Shown here: one piece after another, positions 6,014 through 7,714 of the stretch
How positions within the stretch are numbered: the first letter of the stretch is position 1
Layout of the letters: every line of letters begins with the position of its first letter
Source of the DNA: Pelagibacteraceae bacterium TMED170
GTDB taxonomy: Bacteria; Pseudomonadota; Alphaproteobacteria; Pelagibacterales; Pelagibacteraceae
Reading direction: 5' to 3'
Length of the DNA: 7,714 nucleotides
NCBI GenBank assembly: GCA_002170875.2
Contig: NHHT02000003.1
Location: forward strand, 33,051-40,764
Program-made: the position numbers and the translations under genes
Notes under the pieces: generated by a model
What the model saw: the letters and a program-made list of their open reading frames with translations, nothing else
The model's database searches: none
What the model was told of the DNA's origin: nothing

Positions 6014-6561
6014 TGTCTAAGATTGGAAAAAAAAATATACTAGTTCCTAAAGAGTCCTCAATTAAAATTGAACAGGACAAGTTAACAATTACTGGGCCCA
6101 AAGGATCTAAGCAATTAACGATAAATGACAAGATATTTTCTTCAAAAATAAATGATAAAAATGAATTTCAAATAATGCCTATAGATAAAAAAAAGATTGA
6201 TAAACAAACATCTATTTTGTGGGGTACATATAGAAGCTTAATAAACAATGCTATTACCGGAGTTTCATCTGGCCATTTAAAACAATTAGATGTTTCTGGT
6301 GTCGGTTTTAGAGCCAATGTTAAAGGTGATAAATTAAATTTACAATTAGGTTTTAGTCACGATATAAACTTTCCTATACCTAAAGATATAAAGTTAACCG
6401 TAGAAAAACAGACTTCCATTACTATCACTGGCGTTGATAAAGAACTGGTCTCCAAAGTCGCTGCTGATATTAAGGCTTTAAAGCCAATAGAGCCATATAA
6501 AGGCAAAGGTATTAAAGAAAAAAACCAATACGTTTTAAGAAAAGAAGGTAAAAAGAAATAA
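6013..6561 (+). CDS. rplF: 50S ribosomal protein L6
   Basis: L6 (182 aa, E. coli 177) sits at the base of the L7/L12 stalk near the sarcin-ricin loop. It has the two tandem repeats of the family: an N-terminal copy with TITGPKGSKQL (25-35) and a C-terminal copy with LDVSGVGFRANVKG (92-105) and LGFSHDINFPIP (112-123). The signature PYKGKGIK (161-168) is present, but the aromatic residue usually found next (R/K-Y) is replaced by KEKN before RKEGKKK. This small divergence lies in a surface tail. AAGG at 6002-6005 stands 7 nt before the ATG, inside rpsH. An A9 run occurs at 6027-6035 near the start. Confidence 0.98.
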   Translation: MSKIGKKNILVPKESSIKIEQDKLTITGPKGSKQLTINDKIFSSKINDKNEFQIMPIDKKKIDKQTSILWGTYRSLINNAITGVSSGHLKQLDVSGVGFRANVKGDKLNLQLGFSHDINFPIPKDIKLTVEKQTSITITGVDKELVSKVAADIKALKPIEPYKGKGIKEKNQYVLRKEGKKK

Positions 6562-6564
6562 GTT

Positions 6565-6918
6565 ATGAAAAAAATTAACAAAAAAATAAAAAGAAAATTA
6601 AGAAACAGAAAAAAAGTTAAGTCAGTAAATAGCGATAGATTTAGAATATCTATTTATAAATCTTTAAAAAATATTTCTGCTCAAATTATTGACGATCAGT
6701 CTAATAAAACGGTAGTATCTGCATCTTCTATTGAAAAAGAGTTTAAAAAAGATAAAAATAATAAAACAAATTCCTCAACTTTAATTGGAGCAATACTGGC
6801 AAAAAGAGCAAAAGAAAAAAAAATTAATAAAGTGTACTTTGATAGAGGAGGCAATAAATATCATGGAAGAATAAAGCTTCTTGCTGACTCATTAAGAAAA
6901 AATGGATTGGAATTTTAA
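6565..6918 (+). CDS. rplR: 50S ribosomal protein L18
   Basis: L18 (117 aa, the same length as in E. coli) binds 5S rRNA together with L5. The first 20 residues form a very basic arm (KKINKKIKRKLRNRKKVK) that contacts rRNA. The core has RFRISIYKSLKNISAQIIDD (25-44), GAILAKRAKEKKI, and the family end FDRGGNKYHGRIKLLAD (92-108) with GLEF as the C-terminus. It lies in the usual place between rplF and rpsE, with 3-nt spacers on both sides. A GAAGGT at 6544-6549 is too far upstream (15 nt) to be a good ribosome-binding site, so coupling to rplF is likely. Confidence 0.98.
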   Translation: MKKINKKIKRKLRNRKKVKSVNSDRFRISIYKSLKNISAQIIDDQSNKTVVSASSIEKEFKKDKNNKTNSSTLIGAILAKRAKEKKINKVYFDRGGNKYHGRIKLLADSLRKNGLEF

Positions 6919-6921
6919 TTT

Positions 6922-7437
6922 ATGGAAAAAAATGATTTAAAAAGTGATATTAAAGAAAAACTAGTCGCTATTAATCGTATTACAAAAGTAGTTAAAGGTG
7001 GCAGAAGATTTGGATTTGCCGCACTAGTTGTTGTGGGTAATCAAAAAGGCTCTATAGGTATTGGTCAAGGAAAATCTAAGCAGGTTCCAGATGCAATAAA
7101 AAAAGCAACTGAATTTGCAAAAAGAAAACAAATTCAAATACCTTTAAAAGAAGGAAGAACTTTACATCATGATGTTAAAGGCAAAAGTGGTTCTGGTAAA
7201 GTAATTATGAGATCTGCACCAGCAGGTACAGGTATTATTGCTGGAGGCCCTGTTAGAGCTCTATGTGATGTATTAGGAATTCAAGATGTAGTTGCTAAAT
7301 CAATTGGTTCAGCTAATCCCCATAATGTTCTTAAAGCTTGTATAAAAGGCTTAACGTCTCAAAATTCACCAAAAATATTAGCTTCGATAAGAGGAAAAAA
7401 AATATCAGAAATAGTTCAAGTTAGGGAAAGCAAATAA
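6922..7437 (+). CDS. rpsE: 30S ribosomal protein S5
   Basis: S5 (171 aa, E. coli 167) lies at the mRNA entry channel with S3 and S4 and affects decoding accuracy. The N-terminal dsRNA-binding-like domain shows [20 protein letters not shown] (18-37) and [19 protein letters not shown] (38-56). The C-terminal domain shows [20 protein letters not shown] (89-108), [13 protein letters not shown] (108-120) and [13 protein letters not shown] (127-139). It ends in a normal alphaproteobacterial manner with [15 protein letters not shown]. The next gene downstream should be rpmD, but its stop TAA shares one base with the start of rplO. Confidence 0.99.
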   Translation: MEKNDLKSDIKEKLVAINRITKVVKGGRRFGFAALVVVGNQKGSIGIGQGKSKQVPDAIKKATEFAKRKQIQIPLKEGRTLHHDVKGKSGSGKVIMRSAPAGTGIIAGGPVRALCDVLGIQDVVAKSIGSANPHNVLKACIKGLTSQNSPKILASIRGKKISEIVQVRESK

Positions 7438-7714
7438 TGAAATTAAATAATTTAGCTAAAACAAATAAAAGTATCATTCGACCAGGCAGAGGTATCGGTT
7501 CAGGTAAAGGAAAAACTTCTGGAAGGGGCCACAAAGGTCAAAAATCAAGATCAGGTGTAGCTATTAAAAGTTTTGAAGGAGGTCAGATGCCATTATATAG
7601 ACGTCTTCCAAAAAGGGGATTTAAATCTATTGTAAAGAATAAAGTAGCTATTATAAATCTTTCAAAGATACAACAGTTTTTAGATAATAATAAACTTGAT
7701 ACAAAAAACCCAAT
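7437..7714 (+). CDS. rplO: 50S ribosomal protein L15, N-terminal part (3' end outside window)
   Basis: An ATG at 7437 opens a frame that runs to the window edge (92 full codons, about 60% of a usual L15). L15 is a late assembly protein whose N-terminal extended arm threads through 23S rRNA. That arm is plain here: [12 protein letters not shown], then [20 protein letters not shown] (15-34), followed by [18 protein letters not shown] (45-62). The globular domain begins after this and is cut off. The start overlaps the rpsE stop by one base (TAATG), and AGGGAA at 7423-7428 can act as its ribosome-binding site. It directly follows rpsE, leaving no room for rpmD. Confidence 0.97.
   Translation, partial: MKLNNLAKTNKSIIRPGRGIGSGKGKTSGRGHKGQKSRSGVAIKSFEGGQMPLYRRLPKRGFKSIVKNKVAIINLSKIQQFLDNNKLDTKNP

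Noticed and set aside
7400..7440. A remnant of rpmD at the end of rpsE
   Set aside because: The S5 C-terminus matches the family to its end, and neither other frame shows an L30-like start or its conserved motifs.
1..7714. UGA recoding as tryptophan, which occurs in some very AT-rich bacteria
   Set aside because: rpmC and rpsQ end at TGA exactly where the family ends, and tryptophan is encoded by TGG throughout.
1..7714. CRISPR arrays, tandem repeats, insertion sequences, tRNA genes, or a foreign cassette
   Set aside because: Reading frames of ribosomal proteins fill practically every base. No repeated units, inverted ends or RNA-gene-like G/C stems are left over.

Overview
The window is one uninterrupted run of ribosomal protein genes, all on the + strand. 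It is the S10 cluster joined directly to the spc cluster. It starts inside rplC (L3) and stops inside rplO (L15). The order is rplC-rplD-rplW-rplB-rpsS-rplV-rpsC-rplP-rpmC-rpsQ-rplN-rplX-rplE-rpsN-rpsH-rplF-rplR-rpsE-rplO, the standard bacterial order except that rpmD (L30) is missing between rpsE and rplO.

The DNA is very AT-rich (by eye about 30% G+C). The proteins are lysine-rich, arginine is mostly AGA/AGG, and genes are packed with almost no spacers: the largest gap is 13 nt (5290-5302), and eight junctions overlap by 1, 4, 14, 17 or 23 nt. This packing and the alphaproteobacteria-like sequences (for example the L4 loop, the L2 signature region and zinc-free S14) suggest a streamlined AT-rich alphaproteobacterium, most likely SAR11 (Pelagibacterales). 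That placement is inference from style, not a database match. UGA ends rpmC and rpsQ, so the ordinary bacterial code (table 11) applies.

Layout: 3-2640 holds large-subunit proteins L3, L4, L23, L2 and L22, with S19 between L2 and L22. 2624-4109 holds S3, L16, L29 and S17. At 4106 the spc part begins with L14, joined to S17 by an ATGA overlap instead of a promoter-bearing spacer. 4106-7714 then runs L14, L24, L5, S14, S8, L6, L18, S5, L15. I see no promoter, terminator, RNA gene, mobile element, CRISPR or foreign insert, and the minus strand holds only shadow ORFs. Expression is probably by one long transcript with strong translational coupling.

This is a core housekeeping region and I do not find a new biological system in it. 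The points worth a second look are small: loss of rpmD, a low-complexity C-terminal tail on S19 that also encodes the Shine-Dalgarno site of rplV, an L24 lacking its usual C-terminal segment, a charged tail on L3, a set of gene overlaps, and an A10 tract in rpsQ.
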